A DNA stretch of 64,000 nucleotides from contig CALJNB010000015.1 of the NCBI GenBank assembly GCA_937981985.1, positions 1 to 64,000 on the forward strand. The letters run 5' to 3'. Below the pieces are notes generated by a model. It was not told where the DNA came from, did not search any database, and worked only from the letters and a program-made list of their open reading frames with translations. A program made the position numbers and the translations under genes. The number at the start of each line of letters is the position of its first letter. Position 1 is the stretch's first letter. This document shows positions 35,991 to 43,805 of this stretch, in pieces. The DNA comes from an uncultured bacterium (GTDB taxonomy: Bacteria > Myxococcota_A > Bradymonadia > Bradymonadales > Bradymonadaceae).

Positions 35991-36710
35991 ATGAAAATTA
36001 CTTTTAAAAATATTTCGATTCCGCTTTTCGCCGTGCTTGCCATAGCAGCGTGTGAAGATCCGGGTGTTCCAGAAATTATTCCTTTTTATCGTCCTGTTTC
36101 GGCAAGCGGCGAAGGCGCCTCTCAAGGTGATCGCGGTAATCTCCAAATTAGCGAAATTAACTACGGCGGTTCTGTAAACGATGAGGGGGTCTATGACCCC
36201 GATGATATTTTCATCGAGCTTTGGAATAAGCATCCTCACGAACTCAATGTCTCCGGTTGGCGTATTACCGTTGATGGGGATTTTAATGCGAGTTATCGCT
36301 TTCCAAATGTGGATAGAGCAATTCCGATTAATGGATATTTCGTCATTGCTGCGAAATCCGACGGCGCATTTGCAGATATCGCCGATGCATTTATCCCAGA
36401 TTTGCGTCTGGGTAAGAAGAAAGTCCGTGTCGAAATTCGTGACATCGATAAGGTGTTAATCGAGGACGGCGGATCAACAACCACGAGAACCTTCGCCGGC
36501 GGCTACGATGGTGTGACAGTACGTTCTATGGAACGTGTTTCACTTGTTTTTGGAAATCGCGGTTCTAACGGGGTCAATTGGCATGCTTATTCTGAAGACG
36601 TCGCCGAACCAACCGTGGCCGAGGGATACCGTAAATTCACTTTAGCAAGTCCAGGTGTTGCGAATACGAAAGATTATTCGGGCAACGCATCAAGTGGGAA
36701 TTTCGAATGA
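35991..36710 (+). CDS. lamin-tail-domain lipoprotein
   Basis: The 239-residue product has a lipobox (LAIAAC, Cys21) and one lamin-tail domain (about 50-130): LQISEINYGGS, DDIFIELWNKHPHELNVSGW, INGYFVIAAKSDG. The C-terminal segment (RSMERVSLVFGNRG, VNWHAY, LASPGVANT) is also found at the end of the HKD protein at 38008, so the two share an extended module. Bacterial lamin-tail domains are thought to attach secreted enzymes to surfaces or substrates. It begins one base after the barrel gene's stop and its own stop overlaps the next ATG. Confidence 0.8.
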   Translation: MKITFKNISIPLFAVLAIAACEDPGVPEIIPFYRPVSASGEGASQGDRGNLQISEINYGGSVNDEGVYDPDDIFIELWNKHPHELNVSGWRITVDGDFNASYRFPNVDRAIPINGYFVIAAKSDGAFADIADAFIPDLRLGKKKVRVEIRDIDKVLIEDGGSTTTRTFAGGYDGVTVRSMERVSLVFGNRGSNGVNWHAYSEDVAEPTVAEGYRKFTLASPGVANTKDYSGNASSGNFE

Positions 36711-38011
36711 TAAATAGATATCTAATTATTTCGTCACTCATTGCGGCCTCGTTTTTTGTGGGTTGTGATACGAGTGCTCCCGAGCCAGAATTTCTGACAA
36801 AGGTGGATCTTTTTCTTTCTCAAGCAGAAGAGATTCCGCTTAATCAATTGAAAAAAGATATTGCCGCATCGGATAAAATTCTTGGCGCCTTCAACGATAT
36901 GGACGAAGTTGCTTTAGCCGATTTGTTGATCGCTGCTCATAAACGGGGTGCTTGGGTTCGTATCGTAGGTGATGAAGATTCAAAAGATCAGGCCGGTTTT
37001 AAAAAACTAATTGAAGCCGATGTCCCGGTTATGTTTGGGGACGGCGCGTTAACTTATCTTCCTGATCCAAATCTTGGTGGAGTTTTAGAAGATTGTGGCA
37101 TTAAGAACGAGCACGTTGTTCGTTGTCCACTCAATCCTGCAGCTGATACACCTATTGCCGAAAAGCGCGTCATGGTTCGCCCCGGTTCATTGAACATCAT
37201 GAGCCATAATTTTTTGCTTACCAACAACACAACGGTTTGGAATTTTTCGCGCGGAGCCTCATCAGCGGTTGATGGACCGATGGTCGGTTATCGTATTGAG
37301 TCTGAAAGAATGTATGAAGTTTTTGAACGTGAGCAGCGTCAACTCTTCGGTGGTTCTTTTGCGACTGAACTAGATGTTTATAACGGGCCGACAAAATCAT
37401 CTCAACAAAATAATCCTAGCTTCAATGCCGAGAGTTATCTTTCCGATGTCGGAGAGTTTAAGACGATGTTCAATCCGCAAGAACGTCTTGTTAAAAAAGT
37501 TATCGATGAAGCGTACCGCGCCAAAGCGTCGGTTTGGATTGTGACCGATAATATGGTCGATGATGTGCTCGTTGATGCACTTCGTTATAAAGACCAATAT
37601 TTTGATGTGAGAGTGATCACCAACGCCGCTTCACAATCTACCGGTGTTTTTGAGTCGAACGATGAGTTCGTTAAAACGGCACCTGATACGATTGGGTACT
37701 TACCTACAATTATCATCATTGATTCTCAGCTAGATCCTAACGGAGACAAACGCCCAAGACAGGTGATGGTTCTATCTCATCCGCTTCATCGCGCGAGTCC
37801 GTTTAGGATACTCCCCCCACGAACTGCCGGTGGTGATGATCGCGCTGAGATCTATACGTCTGATTATTTCATCGATGGAAATCTTTGGGGCATGAGCGAG
37901 TACAACACTCAAGTCGACATTGCATCGGATGAAAGCCCGGGCAAAATTAAAGAGATAGATCAGTTCGTAAGCTTTTTTGATGTCCTCTGGGAAAAGTCGA
38001 GTAAATTATGA
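36707..38011 (+). CDS. phospholipase-D-fold lipoprotein with degenerate HKD motifs
   Basis: The 434-residue product has a lipobox (FFVGC, Cys20) and the layout of a two-lobe PLD-like protein: DKILGAFNDMDEVALADLLIAAHKRGAWVRIVGD is the standard first-lobe lead-in, and a second lobe begins EAYRAKASVWIVTDNMVDDVLVDAL. Where HxKxxxxD is expected, lobe 1 has SHNFLLTNN (His167 kept, Lys and Asp lost), and lobe 2 has no HxK at all. It is thus probably inactive and structural. It overlaps both neighbours by four bases and sits beside an intact HKD paralogue, which suggests a heteromer of active and inactive subunits. Confidence 0.7.
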   Translation: MINRYLIISSLIAASFFVGCDTSAPEPEFLTKVDLFLSQAEEIPLNQLKKDIAASDKILGAFNDMDEVALADLLIAAHKRGAWVRIVGDEDSKDQAGFKKLIEADVPVMFGDGALTYLPDPNLGGVLEDCGIKNEHVVRCPLNPAADTPIAEKRVMVRPGSLNIMSHNFLLTNNTTVWNFSRGASSAVDGPMVGYRIESERMYEVFEREQRQLFGGSFATELDVYNGPTKSSQQNNPSFNAESYLSDVGEFKTMFNPQERLVKKVIDEAYRAKASVWIVTDNMVDDVLVDALRYKDQYFDVRVITNAASQSTGVFESNDEFVKTAPDTIGYLPTIIIIDSQLDPNGDKRPRQVMVLSHPLHRASPFRILPPRTAGGDDRAEIYTSDYFIDGNLWGMSEYNTQVDIASDESPGKIKEIDQFVSFFDVLWEKSSKL

Positions 38012-39939
38012 AAAATTTAATTCCAATTTTTGTCCTGATTTTATCTCATCTTTTTGTCTTAAGTGCGTGCACTGAGTTTTCTGATGAGGACGCAGCTGAA
38101 GCATCTAAGCCTGCAGTGAGTGTCGTGTTCAATCACACCGGTACACGTGAAGGAAATCGTGAAGACATCCAGTCCGCGCAATTTCTTATTGATCGAATTG
38201 ATTCTACGAAAAGTATTCTACGTGGCGCTTTATACGGATTCTCAAATAAAGGGGTAATCGATGCTATTGTTCGTGCCCACTATCGAGGTGTAGATGTAAA
38301 AGTTGTCGGTGATGCGCGTCACTTTGGATATAACGAACGTGGTTATAGGATTCTTCAAGAGAATCATGTTCCGATGATTGTCGGAAATCAGTTCCATATT
38401 ATGCACAATAAGTTTTTCGTATTTGATGATTATTTCACATTTGTGGGTACGGGAAATATTACGACTACCGGTTTTACTCGTAATAATAATAACTGGGTTC
38501 TTTTGGAATCACCTCAAATTGCCGCAGATTTCATGTCTGAGTGGGATCAAATGTGGGAAGGCCGTTTTGGTTCTGCAAAACATCTTATCGATAACGGCAA
38601 TATTTATAATGTTGGAGACACAACAGTTGAAGTTTATTTCTCACCACAAGAAGATGCGATGGGACGTATTCTAGAAGAGTTGGATATCACAGATACTAAT
38701 ATTTACTTTTCAATCTTCGCATTTACGAAGGATCAAATCGGAAGCCGTTTTGTCCAAAAGCATCGCGAGTTTCAGGCTTATAATAAAGACAAGGGTTTAG
38801 ATGATCTTCAAGTGGTTTCTATTAACGGTAAAGCAGAACAACCGAAGAAAGTTGTAGGTGTTCTCGATCGTTCTCAGGTTGCCGGTAACTTTCTCTATCA
38901 CGAAGTGTATCGTTTAGCGTCGTCGGGGGTTCCGATGCGCATGGACGCCAATGAGAACTCTCGTGTTCCTGGTGATTATCAAGCCGGAGGGGGTCGACTT
39001 CATTCTAAGACAATGGTGCTTGATGCAGGTACACCTAACGCACGTGTGATTACAGGAAGTTTTAACTGGTCATCGGCCGCGACCATCGCCAACGATGAAG
39101 TTCTTTTGATTCTTCGGGGCGAAGCAATTGCCGATGAATATTTACGAGAATTTCATAACTTTTGGAGAACAAGTCGTCCTCTTGATGTTGGTGTGTGTAA
39201 CTACTTGGTAGGTCAAACGGATAGTGCCGCCGATCAGGATCATATCGATAGACTTCCTCCAGAGCAGCAAATTGAACGACCGATGTGTTCGGCCGACGTT
39301 GATCCTGGAGATGTCGTCTTTAGTGAAGTCTATTGGTACGGATATAACGGTGAGAAAGACAGCGCTGACCATACGGGTTTCCGAGACTTTGTGGATAATG
39401 ACGAATTCATTGAACTTTATAATCCTACCGATAAAACGATTAATCTATCTCTTTGGACGATCACGAATGGCTTTGATTTTAAAGTAGGATTTATTCCGGG
39501 TACTGTGATTCATCCTGGTCAATACTTCCTTGTTCTTGATCACAATCTTGCTGCATATTCCGATGTTTCGCCTCAGAATGAAACGGAAGCTTTTGCGAAT
39601 CCAGATTTTGCGACCAACGTTTCTAATGATCCACGTTTTCCTCGTTTGAATCTTCAAAACTCAAGCATGGCTTTGCATCTCATTGATGCATCGGGAGAAG
39701 TGATTGACTTAGCCGGCGACTCAACGCCTCCTTTTGGTGGCGGTGCGACTTTGGATAGTGATAACGAAGTGATCAAAGTTCGATCGATGGAACGCATTAT
39801 CACGAACGGAAAAGTAGCAGGTGCAGGAGATCAAAAAAGCTCTTGGAAAACCTGTTCAGCTGCTGAAGGCGGTAAAAACGTTAACGAACGTTACCGGTCA
39901 CTCATCAGTGCAACACCGGGTGAGGCCAATTCTGAATAA
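38008..39939 (+). CDS. phospholipase-D-superfamily hydrolase fused to lamin-tail domain, lipoprotein
   Basis: The 643-residue product has a lipobox (VLSAC, Cys21), a PLD-like catalytic region and a C-terminal lamin-tail domain (from about 430; GDVVFSEVYWYG, DEFIELYNPTDKTINLS). Both HKD motifs are complete: HNKFFVFD followed by GTGN (His133, Lys135, Asp140) and HSKTMVLD followed by GSFNWS (His332, Lys334, Asp339). The two motifs in one chain form one active site that cleaves phosphodiesters by a phospho-histidine intermediate. Nuclease or phospholipase activity cannot be told apart by eye; lamin-tail and OB partners favour nuclease. It is coupled on both sides by overlaps. Confidence 0.85.
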   Translation: MKNLIPIFVLILSHLFVLSACTEFSDEDAAEASKPAVSVVFNHTGTREGNREDIQSAQFLIDRIDSTKSILRGALYGFSNKGVIDAIVRAHYRGVDVKVVGDARHFGYNERGYRILQENHVPMIVGNQFHIMHNKFFVFDDYFTFVGTGNITTTGFTRNNNNWVLLESPQIAADFMSEWDQMWEGRFGSAKHLIDNGNIYNVGDTTVEVYFSPQEDAMGRILEELDITDTNIYFSIFAFTKDQIGSRFVQKHREFQAYNKDKGLDDLQVVSINGKAEQPKKVVGVLDRSQVAGNFLYHEVYRLASSGVPMRMDANENSRVPGDYQAGGGRLHSKTMVLDAGTPNARVITGSFNWSSAATIANDEVLLILRGEAIADEYLREFHNFWRTSRPLDVGVCNYLVGQTDSAADQDHIDRLPPEQQIERPMCSADVDPGDVVFSEVYWYGYNGEKDSADHTGFRDFVDNDEFIELYNPTDKTINLSLWTITNGFDFKVGFIPGTVIHPGQYFLVLDHNLAAYSDVSPQNETEAFANPDFATNVSNDPRFPRLNLQNSSMALHLIDASGEVIDLAGDSTPPFGGGATLDSDNEVIKVRSMERIITNGKVAGAGDQKSSWKTCSAAEGGKNVNERYRSLISATPGEANSE

Positions 39940-40418
39940 TGGGAATGGAAAAGAAAAAGATAGGCGGATACGTTCTTTTTCTATTTCTGTTCATGTTTTC
40001 TTGTAAAACGAAGACGAAGGCAAACACGAAAACAACAGCCGATCCAAAAATCGCCTTAGCTTGTCCAGACTCCAAGATTAAGCAAACCCACTCTGTGTAT
40101 TTAGAGGGGCTTTTCACTGTCGATGCTGAGACGATCGTGCCAGCTGGAGAGAAGGCGTTTCCGATTACCTTAAATATCGAAGACTTAAAAAAGTTGAATG
40201 AGGGTGCTGACGAAGTTCTTTGTCGTGTTTTAGAACGACGAGGAATAGGTTCGGGGACTGAGGGGCAAAACCATGGTTTTCCGGTATTAAATATCGAACG
40301 AGGTCCGGGTCTAAAGTTGAAAGGAAAGAAGGTAGAGTTTCTGATACCACCCGCTGAAAAGGCTGCCGAACTTCTTACGAATTTCGAACATTCCTTAGAC
40401 CGACTCCTGGATAGTTAG
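39939..40418 (+). CDS. small lipoprotein, last gene of the HKD/lamin-tail cluster
   Basis: The 159-residue product has a basic start, a hydrophobic helix and a lipobox-like FMFSC (Cys22), then a Lys/Thr linker. The rest is a small domain with two cysteines (ALACPDSK, VLCRVLERRG) that I do not recognise. Its ATG shares one base with the stop of the HKD gene (TAATG), so it belongs to the cluster. ATG 39945 is an alternative start. It might be a chaperone or inhibitor for the HKD protein, but this is a guess from position only. Confidence 0.6.
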   Translation: MGMEKKKIGGYVLFLFLFMFSCKTKTKANTKTTADPKIALACPDSKIKQTHSVYLEGLFTVDAETIVPAGEKAFPITLNIEDLKKLNEGADEVLCRVLERRGIGSGTEGQNHGFPVLNIERGPGLKLKGKKVEFLIPPAEKAAELLTNFEHSLDRLLDS

Positions 40419-40476
40419 AACTAGAATAACGCGCAGTCACCGCCGTAGACGTTCTAGAAACGTATCTTAATCTGTG

Positions 40477-40513
40477 TTAGGGTCGACCGCCAAATTAATA
40501 AGGCGGGTCCTAA
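40477..40513 (+). promoter_or_regulatory. hairpin abutting the start codon of the 40514 gene
   Basis: TTAGG and CCGCC (40477-40491) pair with GGCGG and CCTAA (40502-40513) around an AT-rich loop AAATTAATAA, with a small internal loop between the two five-pair stems. The only Shine-Dalgarno-like purines (GGCGGG) lie in the 3' arm, so folding could block initiation. The paralogue at 42200 lacks it. Confidence 0.35.
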
Positions 40514-42052
40514 ATGAAGAAAATCGTATTTTTTGTTCTTTGCTTTACGCTGGTCGCCTGTGATTCAGAAAATGAAGAACGTAGCGAGTCCCCTCAAACA
40601 AGTATTGGCGGGGAAAGCAATTCATCAACGAACAACAACACGTCAACGAATAATCTAAAAGCGAATAACGGGATGTCCAATTCGAACACGACATCAAACA
40701 ATACGCCGGTGGACAACGGTGGTTATACACGTCTGATAAAGCAAGGCTCCGACTATTTTGGTTCTTCAGAGAAGTTTAACGCTTATTATACGGACCCGAA
40801 CTGGACCCCGAAGCGTGTTATTTACGTCGCGATGGATGGAGGCGATGGTTTCGATTCGCAAAGTTATGAGAGCCCGATCGGGATGGAAACAGCATTATCG
40901 AATCTAGAACCAGGTGATTTTATTTTCGTGAAAGCGACGTCTGGTCCGATTTCGGATGTTAATATCAGAGTGGATTCCGACCAAGGGGGAACCTACGAAC
41001 AACCTGTTGTGTTTTACGGTGAGAGAAGGACCGATGGGAGTTTAGGAGTGCATTTGGAATGCGCCACGTCGGGTTCGAATGCGAACACAAGTTGTTTCAA
41101 TTTGGAAGCTTCGAACTACATCGCGATCGATGGTTTTATCATGGAGGGTGGAAATTACGGAGTAAGGGCGGTGGGAGCTTATGAAACATCAGGTCATCAG
41201 CTTGGGGTGGCGATGTTGAATAATCACGCTTTTGATCAAGAAAAAGACCCACTTTTTTCAGGAGGATCTGATTGGTTAGTCGTTGAATCCAATATTTGTC
41301 ACGGGGCCAAAGAAGGCGATGGTCATGGGCTTTATCTTTCGAATGGTTCTGATTGGAATATCGTTCGTTTTAACGAGTTATACGATAATGTAAGTTCGGA
41401 CTTTCAGGTTAACGCCGATCCTTTATCTACGTGCGACTCATATTCGGATGATTCATGCCATGGGAGTGCAAATGATCGAAAAGGAGATGGCGTGTCGGAA
41501 TTTTTTACGATTATGGATAACTTTTTTCATGATGGAAAAGGCCAAGGTCCCAATTTTACTTCGATGAGAAATTCGAAGGTATCCAATAATATCTTTGGGC
41601 CGTATGAACGCCACAACCTTTCATTTTGGCAGGAGACTGAGGAAGCTAAATTGGGTTCGTCCAATAACGAATTCGAAAATAATCTTTTGGTTGGATTTAA
41701 AAGTCATCTTTTACAATTCAAAAATAATTCGAATGGCAATAGAATTTCGGGCAACATCTTGATGGGGCTTAACAAGTCAGGTTCTGAGGTTGACACGAGT
41801 GTGGTCGCGATCGAGGTCGAAAATTCATCAAATAATACCTATGCCGATAACTTTTATTTCACGGGCTTGCAATTGGGGCATGCCTTGGAAGATTCCGAAG
41901 TCCATTCTGACAAATTGCCTTCCGATCTTTTTAGAACCACTTCTTTTGCCAGAGTGGGTCACCCAGAAGATTGGACGCCTAAGACAGGCGAATTGGGTGG
42001 CTGGAAGCCGCCGCAACTGCATGTATTTCCATCTCCCTACACCCCCAAATAG
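40514..42052 (+). CDS. parallel beta-helix lipoprotein, copy 1
   Basis: The 512-residue product has a lipobox (FTLVAC, Cys16), a Ser/Asn/Thr tether (SSTNNNTSTNN) and a right-handed parallel beta-helix: repeated short strands with Asn ladders such as SNYIAIDGFIMEGGNYGVR, SDWLVVESNICHGA, SDWNIVRFNELYDN, NSKVSNNIFGPYE. This fold is typical of polysaccharide lyases and surface adhesins. No lyase catalytic set is obvious. It and the copy at 42200 share most of their length, including the block KFNAYYTDPNWTPKRVIYV. Probably a surface carbohydrate-active or binding protein. Confidence 0.75.
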   Translation: MKKIVFFVLCFTLVACDSENEERSESPQTSIGGESNSSTNNNTSTNNLKANNGMSNSNTTSNNTPVDNGGYTRLIKQGSDYFGSSEKFNAYYTDPNWTPKRVIYVAMDGGDGFDSQSYESPIGMETALSNLEPGDFIFVKATSGPISDVNIRVDSDQGGTYEQPVVFYGERRTDGSLGVHLECATSGSNANTSCFNLEASNYIAIDGFIMEGGNYGVRAVGAYETSGHQLGVAMLNNHAFDQEKDPLFSGGSDWLVVESNICHGAKEGDGHGLYLSNGSDWNIVRFNELYDNVSSDFQVNADPLSTCDSYSDDSCHGSANDRKGDGVSEFFTIMDNFFHDGKGQGPNFTSMRNSKVSNNIFGPYERHNLSFWQETEEAKLGSSNNEFENNLLVGFKSHLLQFKNNSNGNRISGNILMGLNKSGSEVDTSVVAIEVENSSNNTYADNFYFTGLQLGHALEDSEVHSDKLPSDLFRTTSFARVGHPEDWTPKTGELGGWKPPQLHVFPSPYTPK

Positions 42053-42199
42053 AACTAAATATGTATTGGGAACGCATGACGCCATGGGGCAATGATCTAT
42101 AAAGCACCGGTTTCTGCGAAGAGCTTGGGCTTTTTCCATGATTTCTAGATCCATGTCATCTGCGTGTTATATTTTGAAAAACCAACAATCGGGAGCCGT

Positions 42200-43702
42200 A
42201 TGAAGTATGCATACATATTTGTTTTTCTTACGTGTTTATCGGCATGTAATCTGACTGACTCGGAACCCCAATTGTTCAACACAAATAATGGAGTTGAAAA
42301 TAATAAAGTTGGCAGTGAGTCGAATAATCGAACGACGAATCAGAATAGTGGGTCAAATAACACCACAAATAGTAAATATGAACCTTTAGAGCTCCCCGGC
42401 GGGAATTATTTCGGCTCGCCTGAGAAGTTTAACACCTATTACACTGACCCAAATTGGACACCCAAGCGGGTAATTTTTGTTTCGATGAATAGCGGTAATT
42501 CTAATTTTGCTGCACAGTCGTATGACAATCCGGTGTCGATGGATTCGGCGCTATCTAATGCGTTACCTGGCGATCTTATTTTCGTTAAGGCGACCCCAAC
42601 GCCGGTCACCGGCGTTAATATTCAATTGAATGTGACATCGGGAACCAGCTCAGACCCTATTGTTTTTTATGGAGAACGAACCTCTGACGGCGGTTTAGGG
42701 GTTCACTTAAAATGTTCGACGGAAAGTATAGATTCTAAGGGAAGTTGCTTCAATATCGAAAGTTCCTCTTACTTCGCTCTGGACGGATTTATATTAGAAG
42801 GCGGCAGATATGGTGTACGAACGGGTGGGGTGAGTTCATTCCATCAGTCGGGTATTACGATTGTCAATAGTTCTATTTTCGATCAGAAAAAAATCGGGAT
42901 TTTTGCTTTCGCATCCGATTGGCTCGTCGTCGAATCGAGCACAATCTACGGCGTTAACGACCATGGTGGTCATGCAATTAAACTTACATATGGGTCTGAT
43001 TGGATTGTGATTCGTTATAATGAACTATTCAATAACGCCCAGGCCGATATCTTTGTCGACAGTGAAGCGTCGAAGACCTGTGAAGGGCTAGATTTAGCAG
43101 GCGCAGCGTGTAGCGGCAGAGCAGAAAATGGTCAGGGTTTGGGGGTTTGCGAGTTTTTCACAATAAGCCACAATTTTTTTCATAACGGCGAGGGTGACGG
43201 ACCGAATTTTATTTCGATGCGTAATTCCAAAATTAGTGAAAACATCTTTGGTCCCTACGAGGGCACTGGGGTTTCTTTTTGGCAAAAGACGAGCGAACCT
43301 TCGTTAGGTTCGTCTAATAACACGGTATCGGGGAATCTATTTGTAGGCACCATGGGGCATCTCGTACAATTTGCGTCTTGGTCTAATGATAACCTGTTTA
43401 GTTCTAATATTCTTCTGGCGCTTAACGCGTCAGGTACGGCCGTCAATACGGCAATCCAAGTCATTGAGAACGGGGATTCTGAGTCCCGGACCACTTATAG
43501 CGATAACTTTTACTTTAGCGGTGTCGATTTCGGTCATACCTTAGAGGATTCTGAGACCCATACTTCCCAACTGCCCTTTGATTTTTTTAATAGCTCCTTT
43601 GCGCGGATTGGTCATCCGGAAGACTGGACTCCCAAAGAGGGGGAAGTGGGAGGATGGAAACCGCCGGTGCTCTCTGTATTTCCTTCGCCTTATTCTAGGT
43701 AA
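42200..43702 (+). CDS. parallel beta-helix lipoprotein, copy 2
   Basis: Paralogue of the preceding gene with the same order of parts: lipobox (CLSAC, Cys16), Asn/Thr/Ser tether (NNRTTNQNSGSNNTTN), then a beta-helix (SSYFALDGFILEGGRYGVR, SDWLVVESSTIYGV, SDWIVIRYNELFNN, ENIFGPYEGTGVSFWQ). It ends in the same motif as its sister (GHPEDWTPKEGEVGGWKPP). I start at ATG 42200 with GGGAG upstream; an earlier in-frame start would push the lipobox too far in. The gap of 147 bases between the copies has no gene. Sequence between copies has diverged well beyond a recent duplication. Confidence 0.75.
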   Translation: MKYAYIFVFLTCLSACNLTDSEPQLFNTNNGVENNKVGSESNNRTTNQNSGSNNTTNSKYEPLELPGGNYFGSPEKFNTYYTDPNWTPKRVIFVSMNSGNSNFAAQSYDNPVSMDSALSNALPGDLIFVKATPTPVTGVNIQLNVTSGTSSDPIVFYGERTSDGGLGVHLKCSTESIDSKGSCFNIESSSYFALDGFILEGGRYGVRTGGVSSFHQSGITIVNSSIFDQKKIGIFAFASDWLVVESSTIYGVNDHGGHAIKLTYGSDWIVIRYNELFNNAQADIFVDSEASKTCEGLDLAGAACSGRAENGQGLGVCEFFTISHNFFHNGEGDGPNFISMRNSKISENIFGPYEGTGVSFWQKTSEPSLGSSNNTVSGNLFVGTMGHLVQFASWSNDNLFSSNILLALNASGTAVNTAIQVIENGDSESRTTYSDNFYFSGVDFGHTLEDSETHTSQLPFDFFNSSFARIGHPEDWTPKEGEVGGWKPPVLSVFPSPYSR

Positions 43703-43805
43703 AATACTTAAATGAAAAAAAATTCTTCGGATCGATGACTTGTGTCGCTCAAAATGATATTCCCCGGGGCATTAGCTCAACAAACGCCTAAGGAGTGGTG
43801 AAGAG

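Noticed and set aside
35991..39939. Reading the HKD/lamin-tail cluster as a cytoplasmic defence (anti-phage) system
   Set aside because: Every member has a lipoprotein or signal sequence, so the proteins act outside the cytoplasm, where phage-genome defence would not operate.
43763..43785. tRNA-like 5' stretch GGGGCATTAGCTCA before the S1 gene
   Set aside because: Only the first 14 or so bases resemble a tRNA-Ala/Ile; no anticodon arm, T-arm or acceptor complement follows.
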